Notes: generated from the letters alone by a model not told the origin. Shown: positions 8,623 through 18,260, numbered from the stretch's first letter. The stretch: 64,000 nt of DNA from Nocardia transvalensis (GCF_015477765.1 NZ_JADLQQ010000001.1:496001-560000); one strand, 5' to 3'. Translations and numbers: made by a program.

Positions 8623-10169
8623 CCGAGACGGCGGCGGCGCAGGCGGCGTGGCAGCGGCTGGACAAGCGAATGTTGCTGGTGCATCCGGTGCGCGAGGTCG
8701 TCCGCTACATACCGGTGCTGGTGGTGACGGTGATCGTCGGCACCCGCAGCGACAATCCGGTCTGGGGGCTGGTGGCGCTGGCGGTGATCGTAGGCCTGGC
8801 GCTGACGCGCTGGTTCACCACCACCTATCGGATCGGACCGGAAAATGTGGAGTTGCGACGCGGGCTGCTGCAGCGGCGGACGCTCACGGTGCCGCGGTCA
8901 CGGATTCGGTCGGTCGACGTTCAGGCCGATCTGCTGCACCGGGTGCTGGGTCTGGCGGTCCTCGCGATCGGGACCGGGCAGCAGGCCGACCGAGAGGAGG
9001 GGTTTCACCTCGACGGGGTCGACGCGCGGCAGGTTCCCGAGCTGCGTGCCCTGCTCCTGTCGAGGGAGCCGGAAGACGTTGTGGTGCACGATGTTACCGC
9101 CGAACCCGGCGAACAACCGAGGCCGGATGAGGGTGTCGAGATCGCGCACTGGCAACCGGCCTGGGTGCGGTATGCGCCGCTGTCGCTGACCGGATTGGCG
9201 ATCGTCGGGTCGATCGTGGGTCTGGCGTTCCAATACGGTGTGGCCGAGGTTGTCGTCGACTCGCGGACGGTGCAGGGGCTCGGTGCGCGCGGCGCCGTAT
9301 TCCTCGCGGTCATGGTGCTGGTGGGGATCGTCACGCTGCTGGCGATCACCGCGGTCGCCGCCTGCGCGCATTACCTGGCAACCTATTTCGGGCTGCGGGT
9401 CCTCGACGACGGTGCCACCCTGCACATCCGGCACGGCCTGTTCACCACCCGGCAGATCACCTTGGATCTGGCCCGGTTACGCGGCGCCACGGTGAAGGAG
9501 CCGCTGCTGTTGCGGCTGGCCGGTGCCGCCGAGCTCGAGGCGATCATGACGGGAACCAGTCCGCGGCAGAAGATTCTGCCGCAGGCCCCGCGCCGAGCCG
9601 TCGATCGCACGCTGGCCCGATTGCTCAGCATCGGGCCGAAACCGGCCCCGGCCGAGAGCACGCCGGATACCGCCGGTGAGCTCGACGCGGCGGCACCGGC
9701 GCTGATCGAATTGGTGCCGCACGGTCCGCGCGCACGCCGTCGGCGCTACACCCGCGCGTTGGGACCGGTGGCCGCGGCGGCCGTAGCGCTGCTGGCGGTA
9801 ACCATTGCCGGAGTGGGCATTCCGGTGTGGGTATGGATCGTGCTGGCCCTGTTCGCGATCATCGCGGCCGCGGTGGCGCAGGATCGTTACCGCGGACTCG
9901 GCCACGCTGTACTCCCGGCCGCGGATTCGCGCCCCACCTGGCTCATCACCCGCAACGGCTCCCTCGACCGCGACCGCGACTGTCTCGAGGCTCCCGGGAT
10001 CATCGGCTGGACCGTCCGCCAGACCTATTTCCAGCGCCGCGCCGGACTTGCCACGCTCATCGCGGCCACGGCCGCGGGTAAGAAGCGCTACCACGTGGTC
10101 GACGTACCGATGGAACGGGCCTGGGAGCTGATCGAGACGATCACCCCGGGACAGCTCGGTCACCGCTGA
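8619..10169 (+). CDS. Multi-PH-domain membrane protein, YdbT-like
   Basis: 516 residues. Three PH-like (bPH2) repeats can be seen, each following a hydrophobic pair: around RIGPENVELRRGLLQRRT, LRVLDDGATLHIRHGLF and WLITRNGSLDRD. Hydrophobic segments lie near 31-65, 175-205, 218-245 and 375-410. The first gene of the pair provides a fourth PH domain. The start overlaps the upstream stop (ATGA). The last ten bases run into the convergent HD gene. Function is unknown; a membrane assembly with the upstream partner is the obvious inference. Confidence 0.85.
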   Translation: MTETAAAQAAWQRLDKRMLLVHPVREVVRYIPVLVVTVIVGTRSDNPVWGLVALAVIVGLALTRWFTTTYRIGPENVELRRGLLQRRTLTVPRSRIRSVDVQADLLHRVLGLAVLAIGTGQQADREEGFHLDGVDARQVPELRALLLSREPEDVVVHDVTAEPGEQPRPDEGVEIAHWQPAWVRYAPLSLTGLAIVGSIVGLAFQYGVAEVVVDSRTVQGLGARGAVFLAVMVLVGIVTLLAITAVAACAHYLATYFGLRVLDDGATLHIRHGLFTTRQITLDLARLRGATVKEPLLLRLAGAAELEAIMTGTSPRQKILPQAPRRAVDRTLARLLSIGPKPAPAESTPDTAGELDAAAPALIELVPHGPRARRRRYTRALGPVAAAAVALLAVTIAGVGIPVWVWIVLALFAIIAAAVAQDRYRGLGHAVLPAADSRPTWLITRNGSLDRDRDCLEAPGIIGWTVRQTYFQRRAGLATLIAATAAGKKRYHVVDVPMERAWELIETITPGQLGHR

Positions 10170-10855
10170 GTGTCGAGTTCGTTCACCGGCGCCGTCTCCG
10201 AATCACCCCATTCCTCGTGGAATCTGCGGAGGTACTCGACGAGGAACGCCGCCCGCTCCCCCGCCAGGCGACGCCCGGTATCGGTCAGCATCTCCTGCGG
10301 CAGACGGACGAGTTTCTCGTAGAAGTGGGCGATCACCGACGACGTCGGACCGGATCGATAGGTGGCCATCCGTTCGGCCTCCGGATCCCAGAGGGGGGCC
10401 CGATGAGCACCGCCGAACATGAAGGCGCGGGCGATGCCGATGGCTCCCATGGCATCGAGTTTGTCCGCGTCGCGCACGATCCGCGCCGCACTGCTGCCGC
10501 CGCCGAGGCTGTCGCCCTTGATCAGATAGCGCTCGTTGAATATCACCGCGCGCTCCACCTCGTCGATGACCGGCTCGGGAATCTCACTGTCGTACAAGAA
10601 CTTCCGGATCCGCGGCAGCACCTCCTCCGAGGCCACCGGTCGTCCGAGCTCCTGCTCTGCGATGCGGTGGAAGTCGTGGACGTAGGCGATCAGTTGCGGC
10701 AGGACCTCGTCCTGCCCTTCCTCCCGCGCGATGCGCCGGGCCAGCCGGGCCACGCGGTCGAGATGGGCCAGATCGTGAGCGACGAGGTCGGAACCGAATC
10801 TGTCCGCCACCCCGTCCCGCACCGCCTCGACCATCTCCGCCGACACTGTCGCCAT
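10160..10855 (-). CDS. HD-domain phosphohydrolase
   Basis: 231 residues. The metal-binding signature of the HD superfamily is visible: a histidine in VAHDLAHLDRV (near 27-31), the HD doublet in AYVHDFHR (H60-D61) and a later Asp in RDADKLDAMGAIG. This spacing matches YedJ-like and related single-domain HD hydrolases that act on nucleotides or phosphate esters. The substrate is not predictable from sequence. The gene is convergent with the PH-domain operon and overlaps it by ten bases. A divisome or (p)ppGpp role is not supported, as the RelA-type motifs are absent. Confidence 0.85.
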   Translation of the reverse strand: MATVSAEMVEAVRDGVADRFGSDLVAHDLAHLDRVARLARRIAREEGQDEVLPQLIAYVHDFHRIAEQELGRPVASEEVLPRIRKFLYDSEIPEPVIDEVERAVIFNERYLIKGDSLGGGSSAARIVRDADKLDAMGAIGIARAFMFGGAHRAPLWDPEAERMATYRSGPTSSVIAHFYEKLVRLPQEMLTDTGRRLAGERAAFLVEYLRRFHEEWGDSETAPVNELDTQR

Positions 10856-10869
10856 ACGCCCACCTCCGA

Positions 10870-12282
10870 CTACGCCTGAACCGTCTCCCTTCGATCATCC
10901 GGTACCCGAGCCGAACGGTTGGTGCGCACGGCGGTGGGAATCGCGAGCGCGGCAATGACGGCGAAGCCGACCAGCAGCCAGCGCGCGGATGCGGCCATGC
11001 CCGGACCTCCCACATTGACCAGCAGCCCGGCGACCGCGGCGCCGAAGGCGGTCGACACGGTCAGCACCGTGGCGATGGCCGCCGCGGCCGTTCGTCCCTC
11101 CTCCGGATCCGCGGTGCTGGTCATGGCCGCCACCGACAGATGCGGCATGGCGATACCGATTCCCGCGCCCGCGATCAGCAGGACCGGGAGCCAGGCCAGG
11201 ACCATGGGCAGCGAGGCGTGGTCGCGTTGCAGCACGGCGAGTACGGCGAACCCGGCGGCCAACAGCGCCGGTCCGGCGATCCGCAGCAGCCGAATCGTGC
11301 GGTCGCGCCGGACCGAGGACACGACGATCTGGCTCGCCGACCAGCCCAGTGACAGTGCCGCACCGAAGAATCCGGCCGCGATCGGCGGCAACCCACCCAT
11401 CCGCTGACCGAACAGCGGCAGGAAGGTCTCCACGGCCACCCCGGAGGCCAGCAGCATGATGGTCGCGTAGATCCAGCGCAGCGGCGATCCACCCCGGTAG
11501 GTCGCCGCGGGCAGAATCCGTTGTTCTGCACCCTTTTCCACTACCACGAAGACCACCACCGCGGCGACCGCCACCACCAGCGAGACCGTCATCGCGACCG
11601 CGCCCGGCACCACTGCGGCCACACTCACCGCCGCGGCGGCGGCCACCACCAACCCCACCGCGGCGACCGGCACCGGCGACTTCCCCTGCAACCGTTGCCC
11701 TTTCGGCAGGGACCGCGGCACGACCGCCGCGATCATCACGGCCACAACCGCCAGGACAGCGAAGGCCGCCCGCCAGGAACCGAACTGGGCGAACACCCCG
11801 CCCAGGGCCGGTCCCACGAAATTTCCCACCCCGAACATCGCGGAAATCAAGGCACTCCCCCGCACCCACAGCGCACGCGGCAAAGCCGAATGGACGGAGG
11901 CGAAGCCCAGCCCGGTCAGCAGGCCCGCACCCCAACCCTGCACCCCGCGCCCGATCAACAGCACCGGCATCATCGGGCTCACCGCGCAGACGAGCGATCC
12001 GGCGGCGAACACCCCGAACCCGATCAGATAGCTCCCGACCGCCCCACGACCGGCCAGCAGCCGATTCACCACCAGCGTCCCGACCACCTGAGCGACCAGG
12101 AAAACCGTTGTATTCCAGGCATACAACCGCTCACCGCCGATATCTTCCACCGCGGTCGGCAGCAGGCTCGCGGCCAGATAGATGGTGATCGCCCCGACCA
12201 GCACCCCTCCGGCGAGCACCGTGGCCACCTCCGCATGTTGTCGAAAATCCCTCCAGGAACCCGTATTTCGCTCCGTGTCCAT
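10870..12282 (-). CDS. MFS transporter (drug-efflux type)
   Basis: 470 residues, almost wholly hydrophobic, with 12-14 predicted transmembrane helices. LIGRGVQGWGAGLLTGLGFAS fits the motif C region of drug:proton antiporters. The ATG was chosen because AGGAGG lies eight bases upstream; the open frame extends further but without a ribosome site. It is divergent from the GMC oxidoreductase across a 244-bp intergenic region, so a shared substrate or regulator is possible but not shown. Substrate unknown. It lies 15 bp upstream of the HD gene on the same strand and may be cotranscribed. Confidence 0.85.
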   Translation of the reverse strand: MDTERNTGSWRDFRQHAEVATVLAGGVLVGAITIYLAASLLPTAVEDIGGERLYAWNTTVFLVAQVVGTLVVNRLLAGRGAVGSYLIGFGVFAAGSLVCAVSPMMPVLLIGRGVQGWGAGLLTGLGFASVHSALPRALWVRGSALISAMFGVGNFVGPALGGVFAQFGSWRAAFAVLAVVAVMIAAVVPRSLPKGQRLQGKSPVPVAAVGLVVAAAAAVSVAAVVPGAVAMTVSLVVAVAAVVVFVVVEKGAEQRILPAATYRGGSPLRWIYATIMLLASGVAVETFLPLFGQRMGGLPPIAAGFFGAALSLGWSASQIVVSSVRRDRTIRLLRIAGPALLAAGFAVLAVLQRDHASLPMVLAWLPVLLIAGAGIGIAMPHLSVAAMTSTADPEEGRTAAAAIATVLTVSTAFGAAVAGLLVNVGGPGMAASARWLLVGFAVIAALAIPTAVRTNRSARVPDDRRETVQA

Positions 12283-12361
12283 GCGTCCTCCTCGTATCGT
12301 CGTGCAGATCGCCAAGGCATCATGACGGACCCGCGAACACCGGTAATCGGACAAATCGGGC

Positions 12362-12375
12362 GTGAGTTATCTCAC
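12362..12375. promoter_or_regulatory. Small dyad in the MFS/GMC divergent promoter region
   Basis: GTGAG-TTAT-CTCAC is a perfect 5-bp inverted repeat, and an 8-bp palindrome CACATGTG follows about 30 bp later (near 12407). The region 12283-12526 must hold both divergent promoters. These dyads are candidate operators only. Confidence 0.3.
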
Positions 12376-12526
12376 ATCTGCGCAAGGGGCCGCGGTCCAG
12401 AGCGCTCACATGTGATTGCTGATTCTGATCATTTTTCGGCATTTAGGCTGGCTCTGATCGCAATCGGTGAGCGGGAATTCGTGCGCCGTGATAGAACACT
12501 GCTGGCGTTGGAAGGGTGGAGTTTTC

Positions 12527-14479
12527 ATGGAACCTACGGCCAAGCAGCGCGCCGCGCTGGGGATGATCTGCGATACGTTCACACCGGGGGACGGGCTCAC
12601 ATTGCCCTCGGCCACCGAGCTGGGTTCGGTGGATACGGTATTTCGGCTGCTGGGGCGCAGTCCCCGGGAAGCGGACAAGAAGCAGTTGGCGATGCTGCTG
12701 GATCTGTGGGATTCGCCGCTGACCGGGTTGTTCACCGGGCGCGGGTTTCGCCGGTTCTCGGGCCTGTCGCAGCAGGAGCGGGAGCAGGCGCTGCTCCGTC
12801 TCGCCGATTCCCGTCTCGTACCGGTGCGCGCGATTTTCCAGGCGCTCAAACAGGCAGCGCTGTTGTCCTACAACGTGACTCCCGGGCCGTCGGGTATCAA
12901 TCCGCTGTGGAAGGAGATCGGGTATCCGGGCCCGGCCGGCCCGCTGCAGAAGGCCCCGCAGCCCGCGTTGGCTCCCCTGCGCTATACCGGAAACACCTCT
13001 CTCACTTGCGATGTCGTGATCGTCGGGTCGGGCGCCGGTGGGGGTACCGCGGCGGCGGTGCTGGCCGAGGCGGGCCTGGACGTCGTGGTGCTCGAGCGCG
13101 GAAGTTATTACGACGACCGGGATTTCGGCGCTGGGGAACTCGCGGGCCTGCAGCAGCTCTATGCACCGGGCGCCTCGTCCGCCGAAGGCCAGATCACCCT
13201 GGTCGCGGGCACCTGCCTGGGCGGCGGCACGGTCGTCAACTGGAGTACCTCGCTGCCCACTCCCGATGATGTCCGGGCGGAATGGGCCGAGCTGGGCACA
13301 CCGCAGTTCGCCGAGGCCGAATTCAGTGCGGCATTGGAGGTGGTGCAGCAGCGGCTCGCCGTCACCGACCGGCGGTCTCCGCTGTCGGCACGCGACAGTG
13401 TGCTCGAGCGTGGCGCCCAGGCCCTGGGCTGGGAGGTGGATACGTTGCCGCGCAACGTCACCGACGCCTGCGACGCCGGTGTCGAATGCGGTCGATGCGG
13501 CTACGGCTGCCGCCTCGGCGCCAAACAATCGGTGACCAAGACCTGGCTCGCCGACGCAGCCGCGCGCGGCGCGCGCCTGGTGGTCGATGCCGATGTGCGC
13601 CGTATCGGCGTGAAAAACGGCCGCGCCGAGAGTGTTTCGGCGGTCACCGCCGACGGGGTCGACATCGAGGTGCACCCTCGCGCCGTCGTGGTCGCGGCCG
13701 GGGCCATTCAGACTCCGGCCCTGCTGCGGCGTTCCGGGCTGCGCAACAGGAACATCGGCCGTCATCTGCGCCTGCATCCGGCCGCCGCGGTGTTCGGCGT
13801 CTTCGACGAGGAGATCCGGCCGTGGGAAGGGGCCCTGCAGGGCCGCATCTGTCGCCGGCACGCCGACCTGGACGGCAAGGGCTACGGCGTCATCTACGAG
13901 ACCGGGCCCATCCATCCGGGCATGGCCACCGGCTTCATGAGTTGGCGGGGCGCCGACGCCCATCGCGACACCCTGCTCGATTTCGCGCGCACCAACGCGA
14001 TCGGCATCATCACCCGCGACCGCGATCCGGGCACGGTGTCGGTCGACGGCAGCGGCGAACCGGTGGTGAGGTACCGGCTGTCGGACTACGACGCCGCCCA
14101 CATGCACGCCGGAATCGAGGGCGCCGCAAGCATTCTCGAAGCCGCCGGGGCACGCCGCATCTTCTCCGGGCACCAGGCCGGAATCGGCTACGAGCCCGGC
14201 CGCGGCGGCTCGCACGCCGAATTCGCGACCGCCTGCCGGGCCGCAGGATACGGCCCGGGCCAATGCTCGATGGGCGCGCTGCACATCATGGGTTCGGCCC
14301 GCATGGGTGGCTCCGCGGGCATCTCGGCCACCAACCCGGACGGCGCGACCTGGGAGGTGCCCAATATCGTCGTCGCCGACGCCTCCTGCTTCCCCACCGC
14401 CTCCGGAGTCAACCCCATGGTCACGATCGAGGCAATCGCCTACATGAACGCGAAACGCCTTGCCGCCCAGTTGGCCTGA
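12527..14479 (+). CDS. GMC-type FAD-dependent oxidoreductase (long-chain alcohol oxidase-like)
   Basis: 650 residues. The FAD-binding fingerprint VVIVGSGAGGGTAA is not at the N-terminus but near 163-175, after about 160 residues of extra helical sequence, as in the long-chain fatty alcohol oxidase branch. CGRCGYGCRLGAKQS in the middle and IMGSARMGG plus GVNPMVTIEA near the C-terminus are typical of GMC enzymes. These enzymes oxidise an alcohol to an aldehyde or ketone. M. tuberculosis Rv0492c is the comparable protein I recall. The ATG follows AGGGTGGAG at good spacing. The electron acceptor and substrate are unknown. Confidence 0.87.
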   Translation: MEPTAKQRAALGMICDTFTPGDGLTLPSATELGSVDTVFRLLGRSPREADKKQLAMLLDLWDSPLTGLFTGRGFRRFSGLSQQEREQALLRLADSRLVPVRAIFQALKQAALLSYNVTPGPSGINPLWKEIGYPGPAGPLQKAPQPALAPLRYTGNTSLTCDVVIVGSGAGGGTAAAVLAEAGLDVVVLERGSYYDDRDFGAGELAGLQQLYAPGASSAEGQITLVAGTCLGGGTVVNWSTSLPTPDDVRAEWAELGTPQFAEAEFSAALEVVQQRLAVTDRRSPLSARDSVLERGAQALGWEVDTLPRNVTDACDAGVECGRCGYGCRLGAKQSVTKTWLADAAARGARLVVDADVRRIGVKNGRAESVSAVTADGVDIEVHPRAVVVAAGAIQTPALLRRSGLRNRNIGRHLRLHPAAAVFGVFDEEIRPWEGALQGRICRRHADLDGKGYGVIYETGPIHPGMATGFMSWRGADAHRDTLLDFARTNAIGIITRDRDPGTVSVDGSGEPVVRYRLSDYDAAHMHAGIEGAASILEAAGARRIFSGHQAGIGYEPGRGGSHAEFATACRAAGYGPGQCSMGALHIMGSARMGGSAGISATNPDGATWEVPNIVVADASCFPTASGVNPMVTIEAIAYMNAKRLAAQLA

Positions 14480-14486
14480 AGGGCGC

Positions 14487-15092
14487 CTACGCTGTCGCGG
14501 GCTCGCGCACCATACTCCAGGTGCGCGGCCCGCCGCGGGTCAGCTCGACCTCCGCGGTGACCTCGAAACCCAGGCTGCGGTAGATGTGGACGTTGCGCTC
14601 GTCGGAGGTCTCCAGATAGGCGGGCAGCCCGGCGCGGTCGGCCTCGGCCAGGCCCGGACGGATGACCGCCTTTCCCAGGCCGCGCCCCTGCAGCTGGGGA
14701 TCGACACCGACCACGCCCAGGAACCAGGTGGGCTCGGTGGGCCGGTGCGGGGACAATGCCTGCTCGGCCTCCCGCATCGCCTCGACCCGATCCCCGGCCA
14801 ACTCCACCATCCGCGATTCGATTTCGGCGAAGGCATCCAGCACGCCCGTGCTGTCCGGCGTCGTCCAGACCGCCACCGCGGCGCAGTCGTCGGCCACCCA
14901 CACACGTCCGTGCGGCAACCCGATCCGCTCCAGCATCAGTGCCTGCATCTGTGTGACGCGGCGCTGGTGATCGTCGGCGGCCAGAATGTGACGCATGTAG
15001 GGATAGTCGCGAAACGCTTGCCCCAGCGTCTCGAGCGCACGCGGCACGTCCTGCACCGTCGCGAGGCGGACCGAAACAGTCTGGCCTGTCAC
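14487..15092 (-). CDS. GNAT-family N-acetyltransferase
   Basis: 201 residues from a GTG preceded by GAGGAG six bases upstream; an ATG ten codons earlier has no ribosome site. The acetyl-CoA pyrophosphate loop is clear in LGVVGVDPQLQGRGLGKAVI (motif A, Q/RxxGxG/A), followed by LETSDERNVHIYRSLGFEV (motif B). The family acetylates amines of small molecules or proteins with acetyl-CoA. The substrate is unknown. It sits downstream of the conservon-like operon on the same strand, where the Ras-like GTPase gene would usually be found. It ends seven bases from the GMC gene, convergent. Confidence 0.85.
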   Translation of the reverse strand: MTGQTVSVRLATVQDVPRALETLGQAFRDYPYMRHILAADDHQRRVTQMQALMLERIGLPHGRVWVADDCAAVAVWTTPDSTGVLDAFAEIESRMVELAGDRVEAMREAEQALSPHRPTEPTWFLGVVGVDPQLQGRGLGKAVIRPGLAEADRAGLPAYLETSDERNVHIYRSLGFEVTAEVELTRGGPRTWSMVREPATA

Positions 15093-15149
15093 AAATATCT
15101 CCTCGACACCGTTCGATTCCATTCGGCACCAACGTACCGGGTGCGGTGC

Positions 15150-15524
15150 TCAGAGTGCGCGGATGCCGTTCAGGACCGCCTGAAGCAGGCCCAGGTCGGA
15201 GTCGGCGCTGATGGTGGGTTGCGGTGAGCGGTGGGCCAAACGGCCGTCGTCGATGAGATCGCCGATCAGCACCTTGGTCATCGACAGGGGTAGTCGCAGC
15301 AGCGCTGCCACCTCGGCCACCGACTGCGGGGTGCGGCACAGCCGGACGATGGCCGCGTACTCCGGTTCGGTGCGGCGCAGGGCGGCGCCGCGTCCGACGT
15401 CGACCACCAGCGTGGCCATATTCAGTTCCGGCCGCTCGACGCGACCCCGGCCGCGCGTGACGGCATAGAGGCGGACCAGCGGACCGGCGTCCTCCTCGTA
15501 CCAGGATTCGCGCGGATAGTTCAT
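15150..15524 (-). CDS. DUF742 protein (conservon CvnC type)
   Basis: 124 residues; RLYAVTRGRGR at the start and a predicted winged-helix-like core (TPQSVAEVAALLRLPLSMTKVLIGDLIDDG) mark the DUF742 family. In Streptomyces conservons this protein is CvnC, one of the four-component membrane-associated signalling modules. The start overlaps the roadblock stop by four bases (ATGA). No gene for the usual fourth member, the Ras-like GTPase CvnD, follows. Confidence 0.9.
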   Translation of the reverse strand: MNYPRESWYEEDAGPLVRLYAVTRGRGRVERPELNMATLVVDVGRGAALRRTEPEYAAIVRLCRTPQSVAEVAALLRLPLSMTKVLIGDLIDDGRLAHRSPQPTISADSDLGLLQAVLNGIRAL

Positions 15525-15934
15525 GGCCGTTTCGAGCCGGGGTCGGTCCGCGGATCGACCGCCAGATGCGTGCCGACCCGCTGCACGGTCTGGTTCATCT
15601 CGTAGGCCACCATGCCCATATCGGCGTTCTCCGACGCCAGCAGGGCCAGGCAGGCATTCGCACCGGCGGCGGTGATGAACAGCACCGCCTCGTCGAGCTC
15701 CACGACGGTCTGGCAGACGCCGCCCGCCTTGAAATGGTGACCGGCGCTGCGGGCCAGGCTGTGCAGGGCCGACGCCATGGCGCAGAATCGCTCGGCATCG
15801 GAGCGGTCCAATTGATTCGAGTGACCGAGCAGCAGTCCGTCGGTGGACAGCAGCACCGCCGACTGGGCGCCGGTCAGCCCCGTGATCAGATCGTCGAGCA
15901 GCCAGCCGAGGTCAGTTCGCTGGGAAGTGGTCAT
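15521..15934 (-). CDS. Roadblock/LC7 domain protein (conservon CvnB type)
   Basis: 137 residues starting TSQRTDLGWLLDDLITGLTG and containing SAVLLSTDGLLLGHS, the standard roadblock beta-strand; the whole protein is one domain. Such proteins bind small Ras-like GTPases in bacteria. The gene overlaps the end of the sensor kinase gene by 23 bases and the DUF742 gene by four, so all three are translationally coupled. Its partner GTPase is not encoded in this cluster. Confidence 0.92.
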   Translation of the reverse strand: MTTSQRTDLGWLLDDLITGLTGAQSAVLLSTDGLLLGHSNQLDRSDAERFCAMASALHSLARSAGHHFKAGGVCQTVVELDEAVLFITAAGANACLALLASENADMGMVAYEMNQTVQRVGTHLAVDPRTDPGSKRP

Positions 15935-18260
15935 CGTTGCCTTCTCGTCGAGTGGATGGGATTGCGGTGGAATCGGATTCGGTGGACGGTCTCCGACCCC
16001 GGCGGGTTCCGTTCTCGATGGCGCTCATCAGGTTACGGGCCTCGTCGGCCGATCGCTGTCGCACCGGAGCGAGCGCGGGCAGCGCCGTTTCCGTTGCCGG
16101 GCCGGATGTTTGGCGGCGGCGCCGCGGTAATTCGGGCCGGGGCTGCTCGGAAGCCGGTGTGAACCAGGCCGAACGGCGCACCGGCTCGGGCTCGGGCGCC
16201 GGGGAGGGGGCTTCGGCGAACTCCAGCCGGTCGTGCGGCTGTTCGTCGGCCCGGTCGACGCCCGACTGCAGCAGGGCGGTCGGGATCAGCACGATCGCCC
16301 GCACGCCGCCGTAGACGGATTCGTTCAGCCGCACCGAAACACCGTGTCGGGTGGCCAGTTTCGCCACCACGAACAGCCCGAGCCGGGTATCGCTGGACAG
16401 GGTGGCGACACTGAAGTCCGGCGGATTCGACAGCAGCGCATTGCGTTCGGCCAGTTCCGCATCCGTCATGCCCAGGCCCTGATCGACGATCTCGACGGCC
16501 ACACCGCGCCCGACCACGGCACCGGACACCTCCACCCGCGACTGCGGCGGCGAGAAGGCGGTGGCGTTGTCCATCAGCTCGGCCATGAGGTGGATCAGGT
16601 CGGCGACGGCATTGCTCGCCACGTGCACCTCGGGAATGCGGCCGGTCTGAATCCTGGTGTAGTCCAGGCTTTCCGCGACGGCACTGCGGACCAGTTCCAG
16701 CAGCGGCACCGGCTTGCGCCAGCGGCGGCCGGGCTGCTCGCCGCCGAGGATGATCAGATTCTCGGCATTGCGGCGGGCGCGGGTGGCCAGGTGGTCCAGC
16801 TGGAACAGCAGCTCGAGCTGATCGGCGTTCTCCTCCTGCCGTTCGGCCTGGTCGAGCAGGGCGAGCTGACGGTGCACCACGACCTGGCTGCGGTGGGCGA
16901 TATTGAGGAATACCGCGTTGACGCCGGTGCGGGTCTTGGCCTCGGCGACCGCCGCCGAGACCGCCGCGACATGGGCCCGGTTGAAGGCATCGGCCACCTG
17001 ACCGAGTTCGTCGGTACCGAAATCCAGGCGCGACACCTCCGCCTTCGAATCCACGTTCTCGCCCTCACCCAGTCGGCGCATCAGGTCGGGCAGTCGCTCA
17101 TCGGCCAATTCCAGGGTGTCGCGGCGCAATCGACGCATGCGGCCGATGAACCGGTTGGCCAGCAGCAGCGCCGCCACGAAGGCCAGCACCGCGATCACCA
17201 GCACCGCGGCACCGCCGAGCAACGACTTCTGCGCGGTCTGATCGCCCCGCTCGCGGGCGATGACGTGCGCGTCGCGGCTCTGGTCCTCCCACAGCTTCAG
17301 CAGTGCCGACACCACCTGACCGGAGGCCTCCTGCCAGGCCGCCGTCGTCATCGGGAGCGGGTCGGGTTCGGGGGTGGACCGCGTGCGGGGGGCGTCCTCG
17401 GCGGCCACCGCGCCGCGCTGGGTGATCGCATCCTGCATCGCGATCACCTGCTGATAAGCGGGCCCCGCGGTGATCTCCTTCAGCTGGGCCAGACGCCGAT
17501 CCTTCAGCACGGCACCGGAATAGGCGATCTCGCCGCGGAATTCGCCGACATGGCTGGTGAATTCGCTCAGCTGCGCGGGCGACAACGTGCCGAGCGTCAG
17601 CGCCACCGCACCCAAGGTGTCGGCGATCGACAGCGCCTCGGCCGCGCGCAGCGGTTCCACGCCGTAACCCAGTTCGATGGCGATATCGGCGTCCGGCGCC
17701 ACGCGGGCGGCCAGCATGGATGCGGCGATGATGGTCCCGATGACCTGGGTGAAGAATCCGAAGATCTGCTCCGGCGGCGCCTGGCGGGCATCCACGCCGC
17801 CGCGCACCTGCGGGACCATGGCGAACAGCTTGTTGTAACCCTCGATATCGGATTTGGCGCCGCTCGGGTTCAGCTTGCGGGCGGCATCGCCCTTGGCCAT
17901 CACCGCCGCCAGCGCCTCGTCGGACTTCTTCCGCGCTGCCGCAAGGGATTTCGCGGCGTCGAGGTCACCGGCCAGATACAGCAGCGACAGCCGGCGCTCC
18001 TCCTCGAACGCCTGCACCATGAGAATGGCGGGCGTGGTGGTGCTGCTGGCCAGCTCGGCCCATTCCTTCGCGGCCCGACCGGATTTCACCAGATACGACG
18101 CCGCACCGACGCCGATACCGAGCAGCGTGACGCTGGAGATGAGCACGATCGCCAGCAGGCGCACCCGCACACCGATCCGGCCGCGGACCCCGCGCCGGCT
18201 CGAATGTGCCGTGCCCACAGCCGGTTTGCCCATCCGATCAGAGACGGCCGAGATGCCCAC
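15912..18260 (-). CDS. NIT-domain membrane sensor histidine kinase (conservon CvnA type)
   Basis: About 782 residues from a GTG preceded by GGGGGGAA; the open frame starts earlier at a TTG without support. TM1 (about 34-57), an extracellular NIT-like four-helix domain (about 75-320), TM2 (about 347-369), HAMP, an atypical dimerisation helix (FLNIAHRSQVVVHRQL), and a HATPase with N box ELMDNATAFSPP and G1 box VDQGLGM. The last 130 residues are low-complexity and Arg/Pro-rich. NIT domains are proposed nitrate/nitrite sensors; the ligand here is not shown. No response regulator lies nearby, as is usual for conservons. Confidence 0.9.
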   Translation of the reverse strand: MGISAVSDRMGKPAVGTAHSSRRGVRGRIGVRVRLLAIVLISSVTLLGIGVGAASYLVKSGRAAKEWAELASSTTTPAILMVQAFEEERRLSLLYLAGDLDAAKSLAAARKKSDEALAAVMAKGDAARKLNPSGAKSDIEGYNKLFAMVPQVRGGVDARQAPPEQIFGFFTQVIGTIIAASMLAARVAPDADIAIELGYGVEPLRAAEALSIADTLGAVALTLGTLSPAQLSEFTSHVGEFRGEIAYSGAVLKDRRLAQLKEITAGPAYQQVIAMQDAITQRGAVAAEDAPRTRSTPEPDPLPMTTAAWQEASGQVVSALLKLWEDQSRDAHVIARERGDQTAQKSLLGGAAVLVIAVLAFVAALLLANRFIGRMRRLRRDTLELADERLPDLMRRLGEGENVDSKAEVSRLDFGTDELGQVADAFNRAHVAAVSAAVAEAKTRTGVNAVFLNIAHRSQVVVHRQLALLDQAERQEENADQLELLFQLDHLATRARRNAENLIILGGEQPGRRWRKPVPLLELVRSAVAESLDYTRIQTGRIPEVHVASNAVADLIHLMAELMDNATAFSPPQSRVEVSGAVVGRGVAVEIVDQGLGMTDAELAERNALLSNPPDFSVATLSSDTRLGLFVVAKLATRHGVSVRLNESVYGGVRAIVLIPTALLQSGVDRADEQPHDRLEFAEAPSPAPEPEPVRRSAWFTPASEQPRPELPRRRRQTSGPATETALPALAPVRQRSADEARNLMSAIENGTRRGRRPSTESDSTAIPSTRREGNDDHFPAN

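Noticed and set aside
8611..8625. Possible frameshift splitting one PH-domain protein
   Set aside because: The junction is a normal ATGA stop/start overlap and each half has its own complete domain set, so two genes are the better reading.
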